Assembly (NCBI GenBank): GCA_013204185.1
Contig: JABMOI010000146.1
Coordinates: forward strand, 1 to 36,148
DNA length: 36,148 nt
Direction of reading: 5' to 3'
DNA from: a bacterium
GTDB lineage: Bacteria > Bacteroidota > Rhodothermia > Rhodothermales > UBA10348
Each line of letters starts with the position of its first letter. The stretch's first letter is position 1. Both the position numbers and the translations under genes were made by a program. Shown piece after piece: positions 7,552 through 15,658 of this stretch. The notes under the pieces are model-generated. The model was not told where the DNA came from. It ran no database searches and worked only from the letters and a program-made list of their open reading frames with translations.

Positions 7552-7908
7552 TCAGGCGTTTGAAGGTTCAAATTTTCCTAGCGCGTCGACTTCTGAATCC
7601 ACGATATCGAACAGCATTGGAAATCCTAGCAAGTCAAAAACATTGAAAACCTTTGGCTGTAAAGCCGCAATTTTGATGTCGCCGCCGGCTTCACGTACTT
7701 CTTCGATGTAGGCCATAAAAACTCCCAAACCTGCGCTTGAGATGTACATCAAGTTGCTCCCATTGATCAGAATATGAACCAAATTGTCACGTTGGCACTT
7801 CTGAATAGCGGCTTCTAACTCGGATGCAGTATGGGCATCCAGTTCTCCCTTTAGGTCTAGTATTTGGATGTGTCCGCTGCTGCGGAATCCAACTGAAAAA
7901 TTACTCAT
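7552..7908 (-). CDS. STAS-domain anti-sigma factor antagonist (SpoIIAA/RsbV-like)
   Basis: This is a 118-residue single STAS domain. The regulatory loop reads NLMYISSAGLGVFM (52-65). The Ser in the SSAGLG motif (Ser57/Ser58; Ser58 by analogy with SpoIIAA) is the expected phosphorylation site. In partner switching, unphosphorylated antagonist captures the RsbW-type kinase and releases its target, and phosphorylated antagonist is inactive. The kinase gene follows after 18 bases and the PP2C phosphatase gene precedes by 70, so all three switch components are in one transcription unit. After the usual STAS end there is a short charged tail (ALGKFEPSNA). Function is inferred from the family and the neighbours. 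Confidence 0.93.
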   Translation of the reverse strand: MSNFSVGFRSSGHIQILDLKGELDAHTASELEAAIQKCQRDNLVHILINGSNLMYISSAGLGVFMAYIEEVREAGGDIKIAALQPKVFNVFDLLGFPMLFDIVDSEVDALGKFEPSNA

Positions 7909-7978
7909 AATCTCGTTGCAGTCTGTTGAGTGGTCCTACCGGGTAATGATTTTACCAAGTTGGTTGAAAGATAGTGCC

Positions 7979-9535
7979 TCATGCTGATTCATGTACGATT
8001 TGATTCGAGGATATGATGCTTTCCATGGGCAGTCCATGCCATTTTAACACAACAAGCGTCATATCATCGTCGTATTCTTCCCCGGCCATGAAGCTTCTTA
8101 AATCTCTCAAAATGGCCGCGTGTATGCCATCTGCGTCGTCGTGCCGGTGATCATTCAGCAGAGCTAAGAGTCGGTCATATCCGTATTCTTCGCCATCTGA
8201 TGAACGACTTTCTACGACTCCATCCGTGTATAAAACAAAGACGTCGCCCGGCTGAAGACTTATGTGCTCTTCCGTCAAGCTCCGCCTGAAAAGGTCACTT
8301 CGATCTAGTCCAAGTCCGAGACCTTTTGTCCGAATGTAGCGTGATTCTCCATTGAGCCTGATAATAGCAGCAGGGCAGTGACCGGCCCTTGCAAGGATCA
8401 TCTCTTCTTTCTCGAGGTCGAGGATCGCATAAATGGCCGAAATGAATATGTTACGATCCAAGCTTTGAGCCAATGCAACATTGGCGTGATGCAAAAAATC
8501 GGCAGGAGAGTCTGCTAAACGGCTAACAGATTGAAAAATGCCCTGCATTTCCGCCATGTAAAACGCTGCAGACGTTCCTTTGCCCGAAACATCTCCAATA
8601 ATCACACCTAGTTTTTTGTCAGCTAAGCGTACAAAATCGTAATAGTCGCCTCCAACTTCCTGAGCCGAAACGCTACTTGCGGCAATGGAAACCCCGCTCA
8701 TTACTGGTACATTTTGAGGAAGCAAGCGTCTTTGGACCTCTCTAGCAATGCTCATTTCACGGGACAAGCGCTCTTTTTCAACTTGTTGTTCGAAAAGGCG
8801 GGAATTGTCTATTGCAAGGGAAGCTTGTGCCGCAAAAACACTAATGGTCGCGATATCGTCGCGTTCAAAGCCGTTTACGACTTGTTTTGCTGCAAACAGA
8901 GCGCCAATTATCTCATCTCGTGCAATGAGTGGCACAGCAAGCAAACTCCCAATTTGTCCATTACTTGGCAGTACGGTGAGTCGGTGATCGGTCGATGCGC
9001 GTTGAATCACAATGGGATTTCTTTCGCCTATCATACTTTCAACCAACAGGTCTGAGTCTACCCACTCAGCAATTTGTTCGGATGAAATTTTATGAGTGCC
9101 AACGACTCGGTAGCGAAGATTTCCAGACGACGGGTCCGGCATTGCTAGCCATGAAAAATCAGCAGAACCGGCCTCAACTGGCGCAGATGTAACGGTTACG
9201 AACAAGCGTTCCGCATCAAAAACTTGGCTTACTAGATGGGCCAGCGAATACATGGTTGCGCGCTCGCCTTCCCTTTGCTCATAATCTCCTGAGGTTGGAA
9301 GATGAAATAGCAACGATAGAAAAGCGGTGATGCAGTACAGAATGCCGAAGATACTTGCCTGTTTGACGAAACTAGCAAGGGGCACGAAATAGAACTCTAG
9401 ATACTCAAATGATCTCGGAACCAGAATATTTACGCCGGAATTTCCAATGCCAAGGCCAAGCAAAAGGAGAGTAGCAAGAACAAAACAAAGGCCAATTGTG
9501 GCCATTTTCTCCTTAACGAAAGAAAAACGATCCAT
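7979..9535 (-). CDS. GAF + PP2C (SpoIIE/RsbU-type) protein phosphatase with N-terminal membrane helices
   Basis: The visible frame has 518 residues. There are two hydrophobic helices (about 14-31 and 60-79), a GAF sensor domain (about 105-245), a coiled-coil linker (245-272, EREMSIAREVQRRLLP-like) and a SpoIIE-type PP2C domain (285-500). The metal-binding motifs are VGGDYYD (294-300), GDVSGKG (314-320), AGHCP (384-388), YTDGV (436-440) and DDDMTL (489-494), and all acidic ligands are present. It would dephosphorylate the STAS protein encoded next. The ATG at 9535 lies 106 bases inside the preceding membrane-protein frame, and the first helix here is read from the same DNA as that protein's last helix. 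A one-base frame difference separating one ancestral multi-pass phosphatase into two frames is therefore likely, and the stated start may not be the true protein start. Confidence 0.88.
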   Translation of the reverse strand: MDRFSFVKEKMATIGLCFVLATLLLLGLGIGNSGVNILVPRSFEYLEFYFVPLASFVKQASIFGILYCITAFLSLLFHLPTSGDYEQREGERATMYSLAHLVSQVFDAERLFVTVTSAPVEAGSADFSWLAMPDPSSGNLRYRVVGTHKISSEQIAEWVDSDLLVESMIGERNPIVIQRASTDHRLTVLPSNGQIGSLLAVPLIARDEIIGALFAAKQVVNGFERDDIATISVFAAQASLAIDNSRLFEQQVEKERLSREMSIAREVQRRLLPQNVPVMSGVSIAASSVSAQEVGGDYYDFVRLADKKLGVIIGDVSGKGTSAAFYMAEMQGIFQSVSRLADSPADFLHHANVALAQSLDRNIFISAIYAILDLEKEEMILARAGHCPAAIIRLNGESRYIRTKGLGLGLDRSDLFRRSLTEEHISLQPGDVFVLYTDGVVESRSSDGEEYGYDRLLALLNDHRHDDADGIHAAILRDLRSFMAGEEYDDDMTLVVLKWHGLPMESIISSNQIVHESA

Positions 9536-10194
9536 GAAAGTTTAAATGCATTCACCAGCATGAAAACGACGGCCACAATGAAGGCAATATTCTGCCACTC
9601 GTTTTGGGACGATCCGGCAGGCTTCATGACCGTTAGAACCGAAGCAAATGCCATGAGAGTCAGCATAATGAACCAATTGCGCTGGCTCGTTTTTGTGCGC
9701 TTGACTAACACCAAAAGTTGAAGGCGATGCATCAGAATGAACGCGAATAGAACCTGAGCAAGGCTGATGACCATCATTTTCACGATGGTGGGAGACGTCA
9801 GAGGTACGCTGGTGTCCGGGGCAAACCCGAGGGGAAGTTCAAGTCCACCTGCTGAAATGGTACCGAAGCGCGATGTGAAACCAGCGATAGCCACCAAAAC
9901 AAAGCCCGACACCATAACAGACCATAAAATTCTGGAGGGGGAGGCATTCCGATCTTGAAAATACCCCTTCATCCAGAACCACAAGGATCCGAACCCGACC
10001 GTTACGCACACTGCATAAAGCAACTCGGTGCCCATGGCAGCCGGAGAGCCGCTGGCCAGCTCAATGAAGTGGTATCCAATTGAAAGCAGGAAACAAGAGC
10101 CAAAAACCACCGCTAAGAGCAAGGAAACGCCCTTCTCCGCAAGGCGGGAAGTCCACTTTTTCGATGCTGATTGTTGAGGAATGGCTTCAGCCAT
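9430..10194 (-). CDS. Multi-pass membrane protein, probable N-terminal sensor segment of the adjacent phosphatase
   Basis: The 254-residue product has about seven hydrophobic segments (for example near residues 22-40, 55-71, 88-108, 130-152, 168-185, 197-212 and 228-250) and no enzymatic motif. The ATG at 10194 gives a short hydrophilic N-terminus (MAEAIPQQSASKKW) before the first helix; a TTG at 10248 would add 18 residues. Its last 35 codons (106 bases with the stop) overlap the start of the GAF-PP2C phosphatase in the -1 frame. RsbU-type phosphatases with a long multi-pass N-terminus before GAF are known, and the stretch around NAFKLSWIVFLSLRRKW looks like the end of such a segment. I infer that the two frames were, or are, one protein of about 750 residues. 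Two interacting proteins translated by coupling remain possible. Confidence 0.75.
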   Translation of the reverse strand: MAEAIPQQSASKKWTSRLAEKGVSLLLAVVFGSCFLLSIGYHFIELASGSPAAMGTELLYAVCVTVGFGSLWFWMKGYFQDRNASPSRILWSVMVSGFVLVAIAGFTSRFGTISAGGLELPLGFAPDTSVPLTSPTIVKMMVISLAQVLFAFILMHRLQLLVLVKRTKTSQRNWFIMLTLMAFASVLTVMKPAGSSQNEWQNIAFIVAVVFMLVNAFKLSWIVFLSLRRKWPQLAFVLFLLLSFCLALALEIPA

Positions 10195-10285
10195 AGACTG
10201 GAGTAGGAGGTACGTTTGATGTTGAGGCGTTGTACCGAGCAATTCCAAGGATTGTTACAGTAGCGCGATCCTCTAAGGTAGCTAT

Positions 10286-10335
10286 CAAACATTCAGCATT
10301 AAAGACGCACTCTATTGATCTGTGCTGAATGTTTG
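10286..10335. promoter_or_regulatory. Perfect 13-bp inverted repeat in the divergent promoter region
   Basis: CAAACATTCAGCA (10286-10298) is repeated as its exact reverse complement TGCTGAATGTTTG (10323-10335), with a 24-base spacer. It lies between the start of the membrane/phosphatase operon (10194, minus strand) and the start of the four-module protein (10402, plus strand), 66 bases from the latter. The position suits a divergent operator or an RNA hairpin in a 5' leader. Arm spacing from centre to centre is 37 bases, between three and four helical turns. Confidence 0.6.
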
Positions 10336-10401
10336 CAGTCGGTAAAGTAACTTCAACCCCGTCTAAGCGTAGAGGAAGCCTATTCATCTGAACCCACTCC
10401 C

Positions 10402-12162
10402 ATGCGAAAACGTCGCCTCGTAAAAACCCAGCTTTTTCTGCTCATTGTAACCGTGGGACTTATTGTCTGGCGAATGAACACAGATATCGACAAAAGCGAC
10501 GGATTTGTATCGTTTACGCATCTTACTGTTCGACATTTATACCAAGAGCATTTTCAAGTGAGCGATACCTTGATGGTTTCGATTGAAGCCAAGGCTGCTT
10601 TTGAAAATGAAACGGCCAGTCAAGAACTCGTTGTGTATCCATGGATTGTGAACCAATCGAATCACACGGTTGTTTGGCAAATGGATCCAAACGCTTCGAC
10701 TCGCGACGGTGTACAAGCATCGGTACAGGATTCCGTTCAGTTGGTGCCCGGGGTGTACACCGCTTACTATACAACGTATGGTCCAACTAGGGCGTCTTCT
10801 CGAGGAGGTGCATTTTTGGGCCTCAAACCACATTGGACAAACGATCCCGGTTTTTGGAAGCTCACGTTATCGGCAGCTAGCGGTCAACAGTTTGTAACGA
10901 TCCTGAAAGATGCGCCCCAATCCTCAAACGTGGTAGAAGGGCTGTCTGAAATGTGGTCGTTTGAGCCAAGTTATAGCAGGCAGTCTTCAAACCGAGTATT
11001 TCGAGTCAAAACCGCGACCCCAATCCGAGCCACTGGCACGGCTGCTATTTGTTCTTCAAGATGCGACGATGTCCGGATTTACTCCATACCAAGTGAGGTA
11101 TCCGTTTGGAGTTTATCCGAAGACATGACGATTCCAGCCGGTGGCGCGGGCACCAATAGGTCTTTTGACCTGAATATTGAACTCGATGCAGGATTGTATC
11201 GAATCGAGTACACCGTCGGGAGCGATCAGGTATCTCGATCCTGGCAGTCGAACCCGCCTACGTTTCCATCCGAATGGAGAACCACCTTCTATACATCGGA
11301 CGAGAATAATATTTTTGAGTTTGATCCATGGGCGACAGAAGCTCCGCTTATTTCGTTGTTAGAAGTACGCGATAGTGAACGGCTAAGCGTTACACTAGAA
11401 TTGGACAAACAACTCACCGTTGTAGTCTTTGCTATGGGCGAGGTGCGAAGCAGCGACTCAAAGTATGACTACGGATGGATTGAAAAGGAAGGTCGTGGAG
11501 CAAGGGTCTGGGAGATGTCCTACGAAAAAAGCATACCCGCAGGCGGAGACGAAACCAACCGACAGGAAATGGGGATTATTACGCTTGAACCAGGTCGCTA
11601 CTTTGTCAAATATGAATCTGACGGCTCTCATAGTTATCGGAGCTGGAATAAGGCTGGTCCTGATAATGGCGAGCGTTGGGGAATTGCTCTCTTTGCATTG
11701 AATCCGGATGAGGTCGATTCCTCTGTTCGGGTAGTGGAAACACCCCAAGCTTGGACCACGGATGCAGCGCCATCCGAAGCAACCGTTGTTACGGGAGACT
11801 CAATCTTGATTCGAAATCGATTAGGGGACGACGCTCACATCAATGAACGATTTGTACTGAGCGAGGCCACTGCTCTCCACATCGTGGCAATGGGAGAGAT
11901 TACAGGAAGCTCGAAATATGATTTCGGCTGGATTGAGCGAGTTTCAGATGGCGAGAAAGTTTGGGAAATGACCTACCAGAACACGACGAGCGCTGGCGGC
12001 GCAGATCGAAATAGACGATTTTCTGGAACACTATCGCTCGAGCCTGGAGAATACCGTGCCTATTTCGATACTGATTTCAGTCATTCCTACGGGAATTTTG
12101 ATGACGATCAACCATCGAATGGGCAAGACTGGGGCATCGCTATCTATAAGGTTGGCCAGTAA
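10402..12162 (+). CDS. Membrane-anchored protein with four repeated beta-rich modules, function unknown
   Basis: I do not recognise a named family. The 586-residue protein starts with a positively charged N-terminus and one hydrophobic helix (about 9-24), so the rest is probably outside the cytoplasmic membrane. Four related modules follow at about 36-157, 196-298, 327-433 and 467-583. Modules 2-4 share an order of short motifs: VW[SE][LM], PAGG...TNR (SAGG...NR in module 4), L[DE][AP]G.Y...Y, a Ser/Tyr-rich SHSY.. or SRSW, and a closing W...[FIL][FY]. Modules 3 and 4 are most alike and also share AMGE followed by KYD[YF]GWIE. Module 1 is the most diverged. The pattern suggests ligand-binding beta-sandwiches, as in pre-peptidase C-terminal-type domains, but that is a guess. 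It faces the partner-switching operon across the 13-bp inverted repeat and is followed after 9 bases by a sugar-kinase gene. Confidence 0.85.
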   Translation: MRKRRLVKTQLFLLIVTVGLIVWRMNTDIDKSDGFVSFTHLTVRHLYQEHFQVSDTLMVSIEAKAAFENETASQELVVYPWIVNQSNHTVVWQMDPNASTRDGVQASVQDSVQLVPGVYTAYYTTYGPTRASSRGGAFLGLKPHWTNDPGFWKLTLSAASGQQFVTILKDAPQSSNVVEGLSEMWSFEPSYSRQSSNRVFRVKTATPIRATGTAAICSSRCDDVRIYSIPSEVSVWSLSEDMTIPAGGAGTNRSFDLNIELDAGLYRIEYTVGSDQVSRSWQSNPPTFPSEWRTTFYTSDENNIFEFDPWATEAPLISLLEVRDSERLSVTLELDKQLTVVVFAMGEVRSSDSKYDYGWIEKEGRGARVWEMSYEKSIPAGGDETNRQEMGIITLEPGRYFVKYESDGSHSYRSWNKAGPDNGERWGIALFALNPDEVDSSVRVVETPQAWTTDAAPSEATVVTGDSILIRNRLGDDAHINERFVLSEATALHIVAMGEITGSSKYDFGWIERVSDGEKVWEMTYQNTTSAGGADRNRRFSGTLSLEPGEYRAYFDTDFSHSYGNFDDDQPSNGQDWGIAIYKVGQ

Positions 12163-12171
12163 CGTCACACA

Positions 12172-13695
12172 ATGAATCGCTATTTCGTCGGGATTGATCT
12201 AGGAAGCTCGTTTGTAAAAGTATCTCTTTTGGATGCGGATCTAGGAAGAGAAGTCGCTTTTTCTTCTAATCCACCCGAAGAAATGACAATCCATTCGGGC
12301 CAAAAGGGATGGGCGGAGCAAGACCCAGAGGTATGGTGGAGCATGGTTCAGGATGGAATACACCACGTTCTTCAAACGTCAGGAATCGATCCGCTTGAGA
12401 TCGAATCCTTTGGAATTAGTGCCCAAATGCATGGGCTAGTGGCCATAGATGGTCAAGGAAATGTGGTCCGGCCTTCCATAATATGGTGCGACGGTCGCGC
12501 CGTCAGCATTGGGGAAGATGCCCTTTTGAAGTTAGGCTCCGCGTGGTGTAATACCCACTTATTGAATGCGCCTGGGAATTTTACAGCTTCAAAGCTTGAG
12601 TGGGTTCGCGCCAACGAACCCGACGAGTTCAAGCGCATCGATAAGATCTTGTTGCCTTCGGATTTCATCGCTTTCAAACTGACAGGTGAGATTACCACTA
12701 CAGCGTGCAGTCTGTCGGAAGGCATGCTCTGGGATTTTAAAGAAGACCGACCAGCCTACGGCGTCTTAGACTTGTGGGGAATGGAGCACTCTCTCATTGC
12801 TGAACTGGTCCCTGCAATTGGTTTCCAGGGCGCCGTATCTAAAGAAGTGGCTACCACGTTCGGTATTCGTGACTCGACTACGGTGTCGTTTCGTTGCGGC
12901 GACCAACCAAACAATGCATTTTCTTTAAATGTGACTGAGGTAGGCGATATAGCGGTAACCGCTGGTACGTCTGCCGTTTTATACGCTTTGACAGGGAAGC
13001 CGGCTGCAGACGCGTACAATCGGGTAAACACGTTTTTGCATCCCACTAAGGCTACTGAAAGTCCGGTCCAGGGTGTTTTGGCTTGCCTAAATGGAGGCGG
13101 TAAGTGGCACCATTGGTTGAAAAACGTGCTGAGCGGCCCAGTTACGGCTAGCAGCCAAATGGCTTCTTCGAGTCAGTTTTATGAACACATGGACAACCTC
13201 GCTCAGTCGGTTCCAAGCGGAAGTGATGGGTTGATGGTGTTTCCATTTGGAAACGGCCCTGAGCGACTATTGAATAATAGAAATGAAGGGGCTCAAATAG
13301 CCGGAATTCAATTTAACACGCACCAGGCTGGACACCTGGTCAGAGCGGGAATGGAAGGCGTTGCTTATTCCCTATGTCTCGGTCTTGAAGTACTCGGCGA
13401 ATTGGGGATTTCTCCTGCCAAGATGCGCGCAGGGCTCAATAACATGTTTCTTAGCCCCTTCTTTCAGCACATATTTGTCAACACGTGTAAAACGAGCCTG
13501 AGTCTCTACGAAACGAATGGCGCTGAAGGGGCAGCCAGGGGTGCAGCGCTTGGGGCAGGCTATTATTCGTCAGAAAAGGAAGCCGCTGAGAAACTGAAAC
13601 CCGTTCGGACAGTGGAACCGGACCATGCCAAGGCAGATGAGGTTGCAGATCACTTTGGAAAGTGGAAATCGCATCTAGCCGCCGCGCACTTTTGA
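12172..13695 (+). CDS. FGGY-family carbohydrate kinase, xylulokinase-like
   Basis: The 507-residue protein has the FGGY kinase layout. FVGIDLGSS (5-13) is the first phosphate loop, SAQMHGL (83-89) is the xylulokinase-type QMHG motif, IIWCDGRA (103-110) belongs to the sugar-binding half, CGDQPNNAF (242-250) carries the catalytic base Asp244, and VTAGTSAVLYAL (262-273) is the adenosine-side loop. FGGY kinases phosphorylate free sugars or polyols with ATP; D-xylulose is the best guess, but no isomerase or sugar transporter is next to it, so the substrate stays open. The ATG at 12172 is 9 bases after the stop of the four-module protein, implying co-transcription. prmA follows after 19 bases. Confidence 0.9.
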   Translation: MNRYFVGIDLGSSFVKVSLLDADLGREVAFSSNPPEEMTIHSGQKGWAEQDPEVWWSMVQDGIHHVLQTSGIDPLEIESFGISAQMHGLVAIDGQGNVVRPSIIWCDGRAVSIGEDALLKLGSAWCNTHLLNAPGNFTASKLEWVRANEPDEFKRIDKILLPSDFIAFKLTGEITTTACSLSEGMLWDFKEDRPAYGVLDLWGMEHSLIAELVPAIGFQGAVSKEVATTFGIRDSTTVSFRCGDQPNNAFSLNVTEVGDIAVTAGTSAVLYALTGKPAADAYNRVNTFLHPTKATESPVQGVLACLNGGGKWHHWLKNVLSGPVTASSQMASSSQFYEHMDNLAQSVPSGSDGLMVFPFGNGPERLLNNRNEGAQIAGIQFNTHQAGHLVRAGMEGVAYSLCLGLEVLGELGISPAKMRAGLNNMFLSPFFQHIFVNTCKTSLSLYETNGAEGAARGAALGAGYYSSEKEAAEKLKPVRTVEPDHAKADEVADHFGKWKSHLAAAHF

Positions 13696-13714
13696 TAAGA
13701 ATTTAGGTCTTTCC

Positions 13715-14599
13715 ATGTCTTCAGTTGCCGTTAGGATTCCCTCACTACCATCAGATCATGAGCTTTTGCTTGGGCTGCTGCTAGACGACGTGGTGCAGGG
13801 AGTCGAGGAACGCGACGATGCACTCTTTTTGTTTTATGATCCAAATGATGTGGACGGGCAAAAAGAGTTTATCGAGCGGACGGCGGCTCCATTCCTAACC
13901 GCACCCATTTCGTTTGAGCTAATTCAAGATCAAAACTGGAACGCGGAATGGGAAAAAACAATCAAACCGATTCATGTTGGTCCTTTTTGGATACGACCAT
14001 CATGGGATCAAACTACCGTGCCGGGTTCTGTCATTGAGTTGATTATAGATCCTAAAATGTCTTTTGGGACGGGATATCACGAAAGTACCCGCTTGATGAT
14101 GGGGGCCATTCCTGAAATGGTGAAGCCAAACGATTTGGTGCTGGACGCCGGAACGGGAACGGGCGTGCTAGCTTTCGCAGCGCTAAAAGTTGGGGCAAAG
14201 AACGCCTTCGCCTTTGATATTGACCCGATTTGCAAGGAAAATGCTGAAGAAAACGCTGGGCTGAACCACTTATCAGAAAGCTTCAGCGTCGTTGTTGGTA
14301 CCGAATCGGTTCTAACTACAGATACCGGTTCTTCCCAGCTCGAGGGCCCTTATGATGTGGTCATGGCGAACATAAACAGAGAAGCGCTCCGGGCCATGCT
14401 TCCTGCTCTCAAACGCTTTATGGGCCCGAAAGGGCGGTTGGGATTGGCAGGTTTGCTGGTTTCAGATCGTGGAATTATGCTCAAAGAGCTCGAAGGGTTA
14501 TTTCTAGAACCGATTCGCGAAGCTACTGAAGGGGACTGGTGGTCCGTCTGGGCTACGCCTGCGACTCCGGCGCCTGCGACTCCGGCGAGTGCGCAGTGA
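13715..14599 (+). CDS. prmA: Ribosomal protein L11 methyltransferase
   Basis: The 294-residue product has the PrmA order: an N-terminal substrate-recognition domain with NWNAEWEKTIKPIHVGPFWI (74-93), then SFGTGYHEST (116-125), SAM motif I LDAGTGTGVLAF (143-154), acidic AFDIDP (166-171) and the ANINRE catalytic-side loop (218-223, in place of NPPY). It methylates ribosomal protein L11 in the cytoplasm. The last 14 residues are an Ala/Thr/Pro-rich tail, part of it encoded by two identical 15-bp units (14558-14587), absent from a typical PrmA. Its TGA overlaps the GTG start of the following phosphatase gene (GTGA, 14596-14599), so the two are translationally coupled. Confidence 0.95.
   Translation: MSSVAVRIPSLPSDHELLLGLLLDDVVQGVEERDDALFLFYDPNDVDGQKEFIERTAAPFLTAPISFELIQDQNWNAEWEKTIKPIHVGPFWIRPSWDQTTVPGSVIELIIDPKMSFGTGYHESTRLMMGAIPEMVKPNDLVLDAGTGTGVLAFAALKVGAKNAFAFDIDPICKENAEENAGLNHLSESFSVVVGTESVLTTDTGSSQLEGPYDVVMANINREALRAMLPALKRFMGPKGRLGLAGLLVSDRGIMLKELEGLFLEPIREATEGDWWSVWATPATPAPATPASAQ
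14558..14587 (+). repeat. Two perfect tandem 15-bp units in the 3' end of prmA
   Basis: CCTGCGACTCCGGCG occurs at 14558-14572 and 14573-14587. The unit is in frame and adds Pro-Ala-Thr-Pro-Ala twice to the C-terminus of PrmA, ending 9 bases before the prmA-phosphatase start/stop overlap. Confidence 0.95.
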
Positions 14600-15561
14600 G
14601 ACTAGCCACGATAGATATCGGCACGAATACAGCCCTGTTACTGATTTCAGAATGGCAAGAGAATCGACTAGTCGAAGTGTTTGATGCCAGTGGTTTTGTG
14701 CGCCTTGGGGAGGGAATGGATGCATCCGGGCGCGTTTCTGACGCGGCGCTATCCCGCTTGCAGGCCGTTTTGTTTTCACACATGGAAGAGATTCGAATCC
14801 ATGGCGCTACAGATATCGTGATTACGGGCACGAGTGCATCAAGAGACGCTCAGGATGCACATCGGATACACACGTTGGTACGCAACATAACGGGGACCAA
14901 CTATACCATTTTAAGCGGTGAAGAAGAGGCTAATGTGACATTTCTGGGCGCAACGTTGGGCTTGGAATGGATGCATGGCGCCGCCTCAGATACGCCGTTG
15001 TTTGGACAGGAAGGCGTGACGGTTGTAGATGTGGGGGGCGGTTCCACTGAGTTTGTACAAGGAAGGCCAGGCGCCGCAGGAAAAGCGATTTCGTTTAAAA
15101 AGAGCCTAAATATGGGCTCAGTGAGGTTAACCGAGCGTTTTTTGACCCGTCAACCAGCGCCTTTTAGCGAAGTTGACACGGCGCGAAAATTTGTAAAGGA
15201 TCTACTTCGGACAGAACTATCTGGCTCCAAATCAACTTCGTCTTGCATTGGAGCCTCGGGCACATCACGGATTTTGGCACTCATTTACCATGATCTTTTT
15301 GAGTTGAAAGAGGCCGAAGGATTGGTGAGTATTCCCACGGAAGAGGTTGTTCAACTCGCAACTAGGCTTTTGCACATGGATTACGACGAAGTGGTAGCCC
15401 TTCATCCCGCCAAAATGAAAGGCCGCGCCGATGTGTTGCCCTCTGGTGCACTTATTTTGTCGGAATTGCTCATGTTTTTGGGAGCGAAAGAACTCATTGT
15501 GTCTCCTTTTGGAGTCCGCCATGGCGTCGCAATTAGATATTTTGGGGAATCTTTAGCCTAA
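14596..15561 (+). CDS. Ppx/GppA family exopolyphosphatase / pppGpp phosphohydrolase
   Basis: This is an ASKHA-fold phosphatase of 321 residues. It has a phosphate-1 loop DIGTNTALLL (7-16), the Ppx/GppA catalytic region LSGEEEA (106-112) and a phosphate-2 loop VVDVGGGSTEF (143-153). Enzymes of this family hydrolyse inorganic polyphosphate and/or pppGpp. The short form without the long C-terminal HD part of E. coli Ppx is common. Polyphosphatase and guanosine pentaphosphatase cannot be told apart from sequence. The GTG at 14596 is chosen as start because it places the first beta strand at the N-terminus and overlaps the prmA stop as GTGA. The frame is open to an ATG at 14539, but those 19 extra residues are a shadow of the prmA repeat tail. 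mrp follows after 97 bases. Confidence 0.93.
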   Translation: MRLATIDIGTNTALLLISEWQENRLVEVFDASGFVRLGEGMDASGRVSDAALSRLQAVLFSHMEEIRIHGATDIVITGTSASRDAQDAHRIHTLVRNITGTNYTILSGEEEANVTFLGATLGLEWMHGAASDTPLFGQEGVTVVDVGGGSTEFVQGRPGAAGKAISFKKSLNMGSVRLTERFLTRQPAPFSEVDTARKFVKDLLRTELSGSKSTSSCIGASGTSRILALIYHDLFELKEAEGLVSIPTEEVVQLATRLLHMDYDEVVALHPAKMKGRADVLPSGALILSELLMFLGAKELIVSPFGVRHGVAIRYFGESLA

Positions 15562-15658
15562 TCGTAAATCGTTCGGAACGAAGCGAAGCGGAACTCTTTA
15601 CTAAGCCAAAGTTGGGAAAATTATCAACTGCTGACCCTAGTATAAATTGTCTGGATTT

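Noticed and set aside
9480-9520. Programmed -1 frameshift signal joining the membrane segment and the phosphatase
   Set aside because: No good X-XXY-YYZ heptamer with a following hairpin was found; the overlap is reported only as an unexplained frame break.
14539-14595. ATG start for the Ppx/GppA gene at 14539
   Set aside because: The 19 extra residues are an out-of-frame reading of the prmA tail repeat; GTG 14596 fits the family N-terminus.
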